Assembly: GCF_900104025.1 (NCBI RefSeq)
Contig: NZ_FNIQ01000001.1
Span: forward strand, 806,001-870,000
DNA from: Geodermatophilus sp. DSM 45219
GTDB taxonomy: Bacteria > Actinomycetota > Actinomycetes > Mycobacteriales > Geodermatophilaceae
Direction of reading: 5' to 3'
Length of the DNA stretch: 64,000 nt
A program made the position numbers and the translations under genes. This document shows positions 44,753 to 52,467 of the stretch, piece by piece. The notes beneath the pieces are model-generated. The model did no database searches. It was not told the origin of the DNA and saw nothing but the letters and a program-made list of their open reading frames with translations. Within the stretch, counting starts at the first letter, position 1. Every line of letters begins with the position of its first letter.

Positions 44753-45963
44753 GGCAGCTCCGGGGCCACGGGATCGGGGCAGGACAGGACGCTGCCCTGC
44801 GCGAGCAGCCGGTCGATGCGGTCCTGGTCGTAGCCGAGCTCGCGGAGGACTTCCACCGTGTGCTCGCCCTGGAGCGGCGCGGGCCGGCGCAGGCTGCCCG
44901 GCGTCCCGCCGAGCTTGGCCGGGATGCCGAGCGTGCGGATCCGGCCCTCCACCGGGTGCTCGAGCTCCTGCACCATCCCGCGGGCCACGGTGTGCGGGTC
45001 GCACAGCGACTGCCCGTAGTCGAGGATCGGGCCGGCGGGCACGTTCGCCTCGAGCAGCGTGTCGACCCAGTCGGCCACCGTGCGACCGGCCAGCCCGGCC
45101 TCCAGCTCGGGCACCAGCTGGTCCAGGTTGCGCAGCCGGTCGGCGTTGGTCGCGAACCGGGGGTCGTGCTCCAGCTCCGGGTGGCCGAGCACCGCGCACA
45201 GGTTCCGCCAGAAGTGCGGCTTGTTCGCGGCGACGACCAGGTGGCCGTCGGCGGCGCGCAGCGCCTGGTAGGGCGCCGACCCGCGGTGCGCCGACCCCAG
45301 CGGGCCGGGCACCTCGCCGGTGGCCCACACCTGCGCGCTCTCCCACACCGACATCGACATCGCCGCGTCGAACAGCGAGGTGTCGATGTACTGGCCCTCG
45401 CCGGTGCGCGCGCGGGCGAGCAGCGCGCTCAGGATCGCGTTCGCGCCGATCAGTCCGGCGGCCAGGTCGGCGACCGGCAGCCCGGCCTTCATCGGCGGTC
45501 CGCCGGGGGCGCCGGTGACGCTCATGATCCCCGACATCCCCTGCGCGATGATGTCGTAGCCGGGGCGCTCCGCGTACGGCCCGGTCTGCCCGAAGCCGGA
45601 GATGCTGGCGTACACCAACCGCGGGTTCACCGCGCGCAACGCCGCGAAGTCGATGCCCAGCCGGGTCATCACGCCAGGGCGGTAGTTCTCCACGAAGACG
45701 TCGGCAGTGGCCACCAGGGCCAGCAGCGCCCGGCGGCCGTCGGCGTCCTTGAGGTCGACGGTGAAGCTGCGCTTGTTGCGGTTCAGCGCGAGGAACGCGG
45801 CCCCGTCCTCGCCGGTCATCGCGAACCCGAACCTGCGCGACGTGCGGTCCGGCCCCTCGACCTTGATGACGTCGGCGCCCATGTCCGCGAGCGACATCGT
45901 GCAGTACGGCCCGGCGAGCACCTGGGTCATGTCCAGGACGCGGTACCCGTCCAGCGCCGGCAC
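44749..45963 (-). CDS. Class III CoA-transferase (CaiB/BaiF), first gene of the operon
   Basis: 404 aa. VLDMTQVLAGPYCTMSLADM, GADVIKVEGPDRTSRR, VDLKDADGRRALLALV and LPVADLAAGLIGANAI with the nucleophilic Asp. GTG 45963 is chosen: GAAGGGAG lies just ahead, and the ATG at 46008 would start inside the operator-like motif. Leads a nine-gene 4-nt-overlapping operon, so it probably activates the pathway substrate. Divergent from the carboxymuconolactone-decarboxylase-like gene. Confidence 0.92.
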   Translation of the reverse strand: MPALDGYRVLDMTQVLAGPYCTMSLADMGADVIKVEGPDRTSRRFGFAMTGEDGAAFLALNRNKRSFTVDLKDADGRRALLALVATADVFVENYRPGVMTRLGIDFAALRAVNPRLVYASISGFGQTGPYAERPGYDIIAQGMSGIMSVTGAPGGPPMKAGLPVADLAAGLIGANAILSALLARARTGEGQYIDTSLFDAAMSMSVWESAQVWATGEVPGPLGSAHRGSAPYQALRAADGHLVVAANKPHFWRNLCAVLGHPELEHDPRFATNADRLRNLDQLVPELEAGLAGRTVADWVDTLLEANVPAGPILDYGQSLCDPHTVARGMVQELEHPVEGRIRTLGIPAKLGGTPGSLRRPAPLQGEHTVEVLRELGYDQDRIDRLLAQGSVLSCPDPVAPELP

Positions 45964-45996
45964 GGTGCTCCCTTCGTCGTCCTGGTCGTGATCCGT

Positions 45997-46021
45997 ACCA
46001 TAGTCCACATCCTGTAGGAAA
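45997..46021. promoter_or_regulatory. Shared operator-like motif, copy 2
   Basis: Nearly identical to 35623-35647 (23 of 25). Core ACATCCTGTAGGAAA. Minus-strand TATGGT at its end is a likely -10 for the CoA-transferase operon; on the other side it lies 26 bp before the ATG of the divergent gene. A single regulator bound here could control both directions. Confidence 0.65.
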
Positions 46022-46046
46022 CGACCGCCCGACTCGAGGAGACCCC

Positions 46047-46559
46047 ATGGCCCGCCTGCCCGACGCCGAACCCACCGGAGAGGTCGTCGACCGGGTGCGG
46101 GCGCGTCGCGGGGGCACCCTCACCCCGCTGGACCGGATGCTGCTGCACAGCGAGCCGCTCGCCGACGGCTGGAACACCCTGCTCGGCGCCGTGCGGTCGC
46201 GCTTCGAGCTCGCCGCGGACCTGCGCGAGCTCGCCATCTGCCGCGTCGCGGTCCTCAACGACGCGGACTACGAGTGGCGGGCGCACGCCCCGCTGCTCGT
46301 GCGCGCCGGCTTCCCCGAGGAACAGCTCGACGCCCTGCGCGACGACGGCGACCTCACCGTCCTCTCCGCGACCCACCGCTGCGTGGTCGCGTACACCGAC
46401 GCGATGACCCGCGCCGTCCGCGTGCCCGAGGCCCTGTTCGGGGACGTCCGGGCACTGCTCGGCGACCGGGCGACGGTGGAGCTGACCGCGACGATCGGCG
46501 CGTACAACATGGTCTCCCGCTTCCTCGTCGCCCTCGAGGTGGGCGGCGACGAGCACTGA
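46047..46559 (+). CDS. Carboxymuconolactone decarboxylase family protein
   Basis: 170 aa. The family helix pattern LRELAICRVAVLNDADYEWR followed by AHAPLLVRAGF is clear; the AhpD-type CxxC is absent, so this is not a peroxidase partner. It may decarboxylate a ring-cleavage or related intermediate. ATG start with GAGGAG ahead. Divergent from the CoA-transferase operon, sharing its operator-like motif. Confidence 0.85.
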   Translation: MARLPDAEPTGEVVDRVRARRGGTLTPLDRMLLHSEPLADGWNTLLGAVRSRFELAADLRELAICRVAVLNDADYEWRAHAPLLVRAGFPEEQLDALRDDGDLTVLSATHRCVVAYTDAMTRAVRVPEALFGDVRALLGDRATVELTATIGAYNMVSRFLVALEVGGDEH

Positions 46560-46579
46560 CCGGCCGGTGCGGCAGCCGC

Positions 46580-47926
46580 TCAGCCGGGCGGCGCGGCGGC
46601 GGCCCGCGCCATCCGCGCCGCCAGTCCGGTGTACCGCAGCGGGTCCAGGTGCCGGTCGATCGCGTCCTCGCCGAGGACGGAGCGGACGGTGACGTCGGCC
46701 TTGAGCGCGTCGGCGAACGGGGTCCCCGTCTCCGCGCAGCGCATCGAGATGTCGTAGACGAGGTCGTGGGCCTCGTGGCGCCCGACCACCTCGGCCAGCT
46801 TGAGCATGATCGACTCGGCCATGATCAGCCCTCCGGTGAGCCCGGTGTTCCGGCGCATCCGGTCGCCGTCGACGACGAGCTGGTCCAGCACCTTCCGCGA
46901 GTCGGCGGTGATGCCCCCCATGAGCATGAACATCTCCGGCAGGAACTCCCACTCGGTCTGCCACAGGGCCTTGTCGCGCTCGTGCTCCTGCATCATCGCG
47001 TCGTACCCGAGCTGCGCCTGCGCCTTGAGGATCACCGCCTTGGCGACGATCGACTCGCTGGTCGCGGGGTTGCGCTTCTGGGGCATGGTGCTGGAGCCGA
47101 CCCTGCCCTCGGGGAACGCCTCCTCCAGCTCGCCGAACTCGGTCTTCTGGAGCTGGTAGACCTCCCGGCCGATGCGGCCCAGCGTGGTGCCGGCCATCGC
47201 GAGCCAGCCGGCCATCTCGGCCACCCGGTCCCGGGAGGAGTGCCAGCAGATCTCGGGCACCCCCAGCCCGAGGTCACCGAGCGCCCTCGCCTGGACCTCC
47301 AGACCCACCTCGCCCACGAACGCCATCGTCCCGACGGCGCCGTTGAGGTTGCCCACGAGGACCCGTGGCCGCAGCTGGGCGAGCCGCTGGTGGTGGCGGT
47401 CGACCTCGGCGAGCCAGGTGGCGACCTTGTAGCCGAAGGTGATCGGGAGCGCCTGCTGGCCGTGCGTGCGCCCGGGCATGACGGTCTCGGCGTGCTCCTC
47501 GGCGAGCTGTCGCAGCCGCTCGCGCACGGCGGCGAGGTCCTCGGCGATGATGTCGAGCGCGCGCCTCATCCGCAGCGCCGTGCCGGTGTCGACGATGTCC
47601 TGGGTGGTCGCGCCCCAGTGCAGGTAGCCGCGGTGCTCCTCGGAGCAGAGTTCCTGGTAGCGCCGCAGGAACGGCATCAGCGTGTGGGAGGTCGCCGCGA
47701 TCCCCTCCCCGAGCGCCACCAGGTCGAAGTCGTCGACGAGACCGCGCCTGGAGATCTCCTCGGCGGCCTCGCGCGGCACCAGCCCGACGTCCGCCTGGGC
47801 GCGCGCGAGCGCGCTCTCGGCGTCGATCCACGACTGCACGACGCTGCGCGACGCGAACACCTCACGCATCCGGGGGGTGGAGTAGCTGTTGCCGAACATC
47901 TCGGAGTCGATGACGTGCCCTGGCAT
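46580..47926 (-). CDS. Fumarase/aspartase-superfamily lyase (adenylosuccinate-lyase/PcaB-like)
   Basis: 448 aa. The superfamily signature GSSTMPQKRNPATSE is intact, with the mobile-loop Ser; WGATTQDIVDTGT and GRTHGQQALPITFGYK provide the other active-site blocks. Relatives cleave adenylosuccinate, argininosuccinate-like C-N bonds, or cycloisomerise carboxymuconate. No purine genes are nearby, and catabolic genes flank it, so a role in degrading the transported acid is favoured. ATG start. Last gene of its operon. Confidence 0.88.
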   Translation of the reverse strand: MPGHVIDSEMFGNSYSTPRMREVFASRSVVQSWIDAESALARAQADVGLVPREAAEEISRRGLVDDFDLVALGEGIAATSHTLMPFLRRYQELCSEEHRGYLHWGATTQDIVDTGTALRMRRALDIIAEDLAAVRERLRQLAEEHAETVMPGRTHGQQALPITFGYKVATWLAEVDRHHQRLAQLRPRVLVGNLNGAVGTMAFVGEVGLEVQARALGDLGLGVPEICWHSSRDRVAEMAGWLAMAGTTLGRIGREVYQLQKTEFGELEEAFPEGRVGSSTMPQKRNPATSESIVAKAVILKAQAQLGYDAMMQEHERDKALWQTEWEFLPEMFMLMGGITADSRKVLDQLVVDGDRMRRNTGLTGGLIMAESIMLKLAEVVGRHEAHDLVYDISMRCAETGTPFADALKADVTVRSVLGEDAIDRHLDPLRYTGLAARMARAAAAPPG

Positions 47927-48029
47927 GGTCCGCTCCTTCGGTCGATGGACCCCTGGACGACGGGGACGCGCACCTCGAGGGGGCCGGAACGGGGACCCCC
48001 GGGACGTGGCCGGGACCGCTCCGCGCGCC

Positions 48030-49175
48030 CTACCTGCGCTGGTCGAACCGCCGGTCGAAGACCGACTCGGCGATCCGGTTGCGCAGCATCTCCAGCGATC
48101 CGCCGGCGATCATCCAGCCCCGCGTGCGGCGCAGGCAGTACTCGACCAGCGAGTCGGTGCTGTAGCCGAGCCCGCCCATCACCTGCAGCGCCTCGTTGGC
48201 GCACTCGAAGCCCGCGGTGTTGCAGGCCAGCTTGGCCACCGAGGTGTCGTAGGCCGAGGGCAGGCCGTCGTCGGCGTCGGTCGCGGCGCGGTACAGCAGC
48301 AGCTGTGCGGCGTCGAGCTTCACCGCCATGTCGGCGAACTTCCACTGCAGGCCCTGGAACTCGCACAGCGGCTTGCCGAACTGCTCGCGCACCAGCGCGT
48401 GGGCCCGGGCCTCCTCGTAGGCATACCGCCCCAGGGCGAGGGCGCGCGCGGAGTTGCCGATCCGCTCGACGTTGAAGCCGGAGATCTGCTTCTTGAAGCC
48501 GCCGGGGCCCAGCAGCACGTTCTCGGCCGGGATGCGGCAGTCCTCGAAGACCAGCTCGGACCACCGCTCGCCGCTCATGTACTCGTGCTCGGCGCCCACG
48601 GTGAACCCCGGCGTGCCCCGTTCCACGAGCACCGAGCCGATGTTCGACGTCCCGGGGCCGAACCGGACGTAGACCAGGTAGAGCGTCGCCTCGGGACTGT
48701 GCGTGCCGTAGATCTTCGTGCCGTTGACGACGTACTCGTCGCCGTCCCGGACGGCGGTGGTGCGCAGCTCGGTCACCGCCGAGCCGGCCTCCGACTCCGA
48801 CATGCCGAGCGAGATGAGCTTCTCGCCGGACAGCAGGCCGGGCAGGAACCGTTCCTTCTGCTCCGGGGTGGCGTACTCGGCGAGCGTGCGGATGGCGCCG
48901 AAACTGCCGGCCTGCACGATGTCGGCGGCCTTCGGCGAGGCGTAGGCCACCTCCTGGATCGCGATGACGGCGTCCATGAGCGAGGCGCCCTGCCCGCCGT
49001 CCTCCTCCGTGAGCGTGAGACCCAGCAGGTGGTTCTTGCCGAGCAGCCGGGCGACGTCCCACGGGTAGCCGGGTTGGTGGGCCAGCTCCACGGCCGAGCC
49101 CTTCAGCTCCGACCGGGCGAAGTCCCGGACCGCGGCGGCGAACGCCCGCTGGTCCTCATCGAGCCGGAAGTCCAT
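48030..49175 (-). CDS. Acyl-CoA dehydrogenase
   Basis: 381 aa FAD enzyme introducing a C2-C3 double bond. MDFRLDEDQRAFAAAVRDFA start, LTLTEEDGGQGASLMDAVIA, ISLGMSESEAGSAVTELRTT and LQVMGGLGYSTDSLVEYCLR are typical. At the usual GTxE end the protein reads IAGGSLEMLRNRIAE, so the common catalytic Glu is replaced by Gly; another residue would be the base. ATG 49175 avoids starting in the operator-like site. Ends with TAG. It is 103 bp upstream of the lyase gene. Confidence 0.9.
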   Translation of the reverse strand: MDFRLDEDQRAFAAAVRDFARSELKGSAVELAHQPGYPWDVARLLGKNHLLGLTLTEEDGGQGASLMDAVIAIQEVAYASPKAADIVQAGSFGAIRTLAEYATPEQKERFLPGLLSGEKLISLGMSESEAGSAVTELRTTAVRDGDEYVVNGTKIYGTHSPEATLYLVYVRFGPGTSNIGSVLVERGTPGFTVGAEHEYMSGERWSELVFEDCRIPAENVLLGPGGFKKQISGFNVERIGNSARALALGRYAYEEARAHALVREQFGKPLCEFQGLQWKFADMAVKLDAAQLLLYRAATDADDGLPSAYDTSVAKLACNTAGFECANEALQVMGGLGYSTDSLVEYCLRRTRGWMIAGGSLEMLRNRIAESVFDRRFDQRR

Positions 49176-49198
49176 GCTCGTCCTCTCTGGGAGATCAG

Positions 49199-49215
49199 AC
49201 ATCGTGTGGGAAACG
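49199..49215. promoter_or_regulatory. Shared operator-like motif, weaker copy 3
   Basis: ACATCGTGTGGGAAACG matches the core of copies 1 and 2 at 15 of 17 positions (copy 2 core ACATCCTGTAGGAAACG). It lies 23 bp upstream of the acyl-CoA dehydrogenase start and just after the transporter gene tctA. Confidence 0.4.
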
Positions 49216-49248
49216 GGGGCGGGCGCGGCGCGCGACCGGGCCGTCAGG

Positions 49249-50778
49249 TCAGTCCTCGACCTCGAGCTTGACCTTCTCCCCCTCGGCCCCGATGAGCCGC
49301 CGGCGGAGCAGCCGCCAGAGCCCGCCGCCGAACATCACGACGAGCGCGACGACCCAGATCCCGATCGCGATCGGGCTGTCCAGGAAGTAGGAGAGGTCCC
49401 CGCGACTGAGGAACATGCCCTCGCGGAAGTGCTTCTCGATGAACGGCCCGAGGACCAGGCCGACGATGAGCGACGCCATCGCGAAGTCAAGTTTGCGCAG
49501 CGCGTAGCCGACCACGCCCATGGCCAGCAGCACCCAGACGTCGAGCATGCTGTTGCGGGTGCTGAACGCGCCCAGCACGGCGATCACCAGGATCCCGGGC
49601 ATCAGCATGCTCTTCGGGACGCGCAGCAGGCTGACCCAGACCCCGACCAGCGGCAGGTTGAGGACCAGCAGCATCACGTTCGCCACGTACATCGAGGCGA
49701 TGAGGCTCCAGAAGATGTCCGGGCGCTGCTCGATGAGCAGCGGGCCGGGCTGGATGCCCTGGACCACCATCGCGGCCAGCATGAGCGCGAACGTGGCCGA
49801 GAACGGCAGGCCCAGCGACAGCAGCGGGACGAGGCTGCCCACGGCCGCCCCGTTGTTCGCCGCCTCCGGGCCCGCGACCCCCTCGACGGCACCCTTCCCG
49901 AGCTCGTCGCGGTGCTTGGAGACCGACTTCTCCAGCCGGTAGGAGGCGAAGCTGGACAGCGTCGCCGACGGCCCCGGGAGCAGCCCGAAGAAGAAGCCGA
50001 GCGCCGAACCGCGTCCCCACGGCGCCCAGGCCCGCCGCCACTCCTCGCGGCTGGGCAGCAGCTCGCGGAGCTTGACGCTGCGGACCTTCGCCGCCCGGTC
50101 GGGGTCCTCGATGAGCAGGAAGATCTCCGCCAGGCCGTAGAGCCCGACCGCCACGGGCACCAGCGAGAAGCCGAGCGCCAGGTCCTGCAGGCCGAAGGTG
50201 TAGCGGAAGATCCCGGTCACCTGCTCCACCCCGACGGTGCCGAGCATGATGCCCAGCACCATCGGGAAGTAGCCGCTGGCCGGGCTGCCCCCCGCGACCC
50301 GGGCGAGCACCAGCAGGCCGCCCCCGGTCAGCGCCAGGTACTCCGCGGGCCCGAACAGCAGCGCGATGTTGGCCACCAGCGGCGACATGAGCGTCACCAG
50401 GACGATCGCGACGGTGCCCGCGATGAACGAGCCCACGGCCATGATCGACAGCGCCGGTCCCGCGCGCCCCCGGCGGGTCATCTCGTACCCGTCGATCGCC
50501 GTCACCACGGACGCCGACTCGCCGGGCATGTTCATCAGCACCGACGTCGTCGACCCGCCGTACATCGACCCGGCGTAGACACCGGCGATCATGATGAGCC
50601 CGGCAGCGGGGGGCAGCGTGAAGGTCAGCGGCAGGATCAGCGCGGCGCCGGCCACCGGGCCCAGGCCGGGCAGCACGCCGATCGCCGTCCCGGCGGCCGC
50701 GCCGACGAACGCGGCGAGCAGGAGCTCGGGGGTGAAGACCAGCTCGAGCCCGTACAGCAGCCCCTCGATCGGGTTCAC
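49249..50778 (-). CDS. tctA: Tripartite tricarboxylate transporter, large membrane subunit
   Basis: 509 aa, about 12 helices, with TctA landmarks: GTAIGVLPGLGPVAGAALIL, GVYAGSMYGGSTTSVLMNMP, GESASVVTAIDGYEMTRRGR and GLLPGPSATLSSFASYRLEK. It forms the ion-coupled channel for a carboxylate delivered by TctC. GTG start overlapping the tctB stop. Gene order in the mRNA is UGSC protein, tctC, tctB, tctA. Substrates in the family include citrate, tartrate and aromatic acids. Confidence 0.95.
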   Translation of the reverse strand: MNPIEGLLYGLELVFTPELLLAAFVGAAAGTAIGVLPGLGPVAGAALILPLTFTLPPAAGLIMIAGVYAGSMYGGSTTSVLMNMPGESASVVTAIDGYEMTRRGRAGPALSIMAVGSFIAGTVAIVLVTLMSPLVANIALLFGPAEYLALTGGGLLVLARVAGGSPASGYFPMVLGIMLGTVGVEQVTGIFRYTFGLQDLALGFSLVPVAVGLYGLAEIFLLIEDPDRAAKVRSVKLRELLPSREEWRRAWAPWGRGSALGFFFGLLPGPSATLSSFASYRLEKSVSKHRDELGKGAVEGVAGPEAANNGAAVGSLVPLLSLGLPFSATFALMLAAMVVQGIQPGPLLIEQRPDIFWSLIASMYVANVMLLVLNLPLVGVWVSLLRVPKSMLMPGILVIAVLGAFSTRNSMLDVWVLLAMGVVGYALRKLDFAMASLIVGLVLGPFIEKHFREGMFLSRGDLSYFLDSPIAIGIWVVALVVMFGGGLWRLLRRRLIGAEGEKVKLEVED

Positions 50779-51317
50779 AGGAACAGCCCCCCGATGACAC
50801 CGGTCGGGCCGAGCAGCCCCTCGGGCAGCCGGACCCCGAGCAGCTCCATGAAGAAGGCCGAGATCGCCACACCGATGGCGGTCCCGTAGACGACGTTGCG
50901 CACCCACGAGCGCGTGCCGAGCGCGGCGAGCGCCGTGATCATGAACAGCGACGAGGCGATGTACTGGCCGAGGAACTGGTAGAGAGCGACGAACGCGACC
51001 ATCGCCACCGCCATGAGCAGCACCGTGCGCCGCTTCTCTCCGGTCGGGAAGCGGATCTCCCCGCTCACCTGGTCGGTCCGCAGCGCCTCGACGATGGTCA
51101 TCACGGACACGACCACCATGCCGATGCCGACGACCAGCGGGAAGACGCCGGCGCCCGGCCGGTCCTGGGTGCCGAAGGGCACGGTGGACCACGTGTACCA
51201 GCTGAACCAGAGGCCGAGCAGCAGACCGAGGCCCCCGGCGACGATCCGTCCTCGGCGCTTGCCGTCCAGGACCGACCGCGCGTCCCGCTCGCTGTCGGCC
51301 GAGCTCTGCCGGGTCAT
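50775..51317 (-). CDS. tctB: Tripartite tricarboxylate transporter, small membrane subunit
   Basis: 180 aa with four helices. RIVAGGLGLLLGLWFSWYTW, FPLVVGIGMVVVSVMTIVEA and the pair LLMAVAMVAFVALYQFLGQY and SSLFMITALAALG fit TctB. ATG start; 75 bp after tctC and coupled to tctA by a GTGA overlap. Partner of the large subunit in the cytoplasmic membrane. Confidence 0.92.
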   Translation of the reverse strand: MTRQSSADSERDARSVLDGKRRGRIVAGGLGLLLGLWFSWYTWSTVPFGTQDRPGAGVFPLVVGIGMVVVSVMTIVEALRTDQVSGEIRFPTGEKRRTVLLMAVAMVAFVALYQFLGQYIASSLFMITALAALGTRSWVRNVVYGTAIGVAISAFFMELLGVRLPEGLLGPTGVIGGLFL

Positions 51318-51392
51318 GTGTCCCTTCCTCTGGTGGGCCGGGGCCCGGTCGCGGTCCCCGGCGGGGGGACCGCGACCGGACGGTGCGCCGGA

Positions 51393-52397
51393 TCAGGCGT
51401 CGGAGCCCTCGATCTCCTCGAAGACCGGCCGGTAGTCGTCGATCTCCGCGGCCAGCTCGTCGAGCTGGATCGGGTCGGTGACGTAGCCGTTCTCCTCCGC
51501 GAACTGCTGGAACTCCTCGGACTCCACGATCTGCTGGGAGACCTCGACGAGGGTGTCGCGGCACTCCTCGTCGAGGTTCGCCGGCGCGATCGTGTAGTAC
51601 GCGGCGGGCATGGAGGCGCCCTCGAACTGCTCGCCGATCAGCGGCAGGTCGGGCAGCAGCGGGTACTCCTGGTCGTAGAAGATGCCGAGCGGCCGCAGGT
51701 CGCCGGACTCCACGAAGCCCTGCATCGACGGGTAGAAGGTGCCGATCGACTCGATCTCCCCGGAGACCGCGGCCGTCAGCGCCTCGCCGCCGCCGCCGCT
51801 GAACGGCACACGGTTGAGCTCGATGCCCGACCGGATCTCCAGCAGCTTGGCGGCGGTGTCCGGCGTCCCCCCGGCACCGGAGGTGGCGTAGCCGATCCCG
51901 TTCGGGTCGGCCTCCGCCGCGGCGAGGAACTCCTCCAGCGTCTGCCACGGGGTGTCGGCGTTGACCGCCAGCACGACCGGGATGTCCCCGAGCTTGACCA
52001 GCGGCGTGTAGTCGTCGGTGGTCTGGAAGGGCAGGTCCGGGTTGAGCGCCGGCTGGTTGGCCAGCGCGGTGTGGTTGGACAGCCCGAGCGTGTAGCAGTC
52101 CGGCTGCGCGGTGACGATGCCGGTCGTGCCGATCGTCGCGGCACCACCCTCGCGGTTCTCCACGACCACGTCGACGCCGAGCTCCTCCGACAGCTGCGAG
52201 GCGAACTGCCGACCGATCGGGTCGGTCGAGCCACCGGTGCCGTAGGGGATGATGTAGGTGATCGGCCGGTTCGGCTGCCAGGCCCCGGCCTCGCCCGCGG
52301 CGGCGTCCGTCCCGCCGCTGCCACCGTCGCTCCCGCAGGCGACCAGGGCCAGGGCACTGGCAACCGCGAAGGCGCCGTGCAGGTGGTGCTTGTTCAT
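51393..52397 (-). CDS. tctC: Tripartite tricarboxylate transporter substrate-binding lipoprotein
   Basis: 334 aa Bug/TctC solute receptor. A lipoprotein signal MNKHHLHGAFAVASALALVA-C (lipobox LVAC) anchors it outside. ITYIIPYGTGGSTDPIGRQF is the canonical loop gripping the substrate carboxylates, and GIGYATSGAGGTPDTAA follows. Two consecutive ATGs; the second is better spaced from GAGGAG. First transporter gene after the UGSC selenoprotein. Binding pocket residues do not identify the ligand. Confidence 0.93.
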   Translation of the reverse strand: MNKHHLHGAFAVASALALVACGSDGGSGGTDAAAGEAGAWQPNRPITYIIPYGTGGSTDPIGRQFASQLSEELGVDVVVENREGGAATIGTTGIVTAQPDCYTLGLSNHTALANQPALNPDLPFQTTDDYTPLVKLGDIPVVLAVNADTPWQTLEEFLAAAEADPNGIGYATSGAGGTPDTAAKLLEIRSGIELNRVPFSGGGGEALTAAVSGEIESIGTFYPSMQGFVESGDLRPLGIFYDQEYPLLPDLPLIGEQFEGASMPAAYYTIAPANLDEECRDTLVEVSQQIVESEEFQQFAEENGYVTDPIQLDELAAEIDDYRPVFEEIEGSDA

Positions 52398-52467
52398 CAT
52401 CGATCTCCTCGTCGTCGAGTGGAACGGTGTGCTGGGGGGTCCGGGACGGCCGGCTCGGCCGGGAGGG

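Noticed and set aside
46008..46010. ATG at 46008 as the start of the CoA-transferase gene
   Set aside because: It lies inside the operator-like motif and -10-like box; the GTG at 45963 has a good ribosome site and begins right before the conserved sequence.
46580..47926. purB (adenylosuccinate lyase of purine synthesis)
   Set aside because: The signature is common to the whole superfamily; there is no purine gene nearby, and the gene ends a carboxylate catabolism operon.
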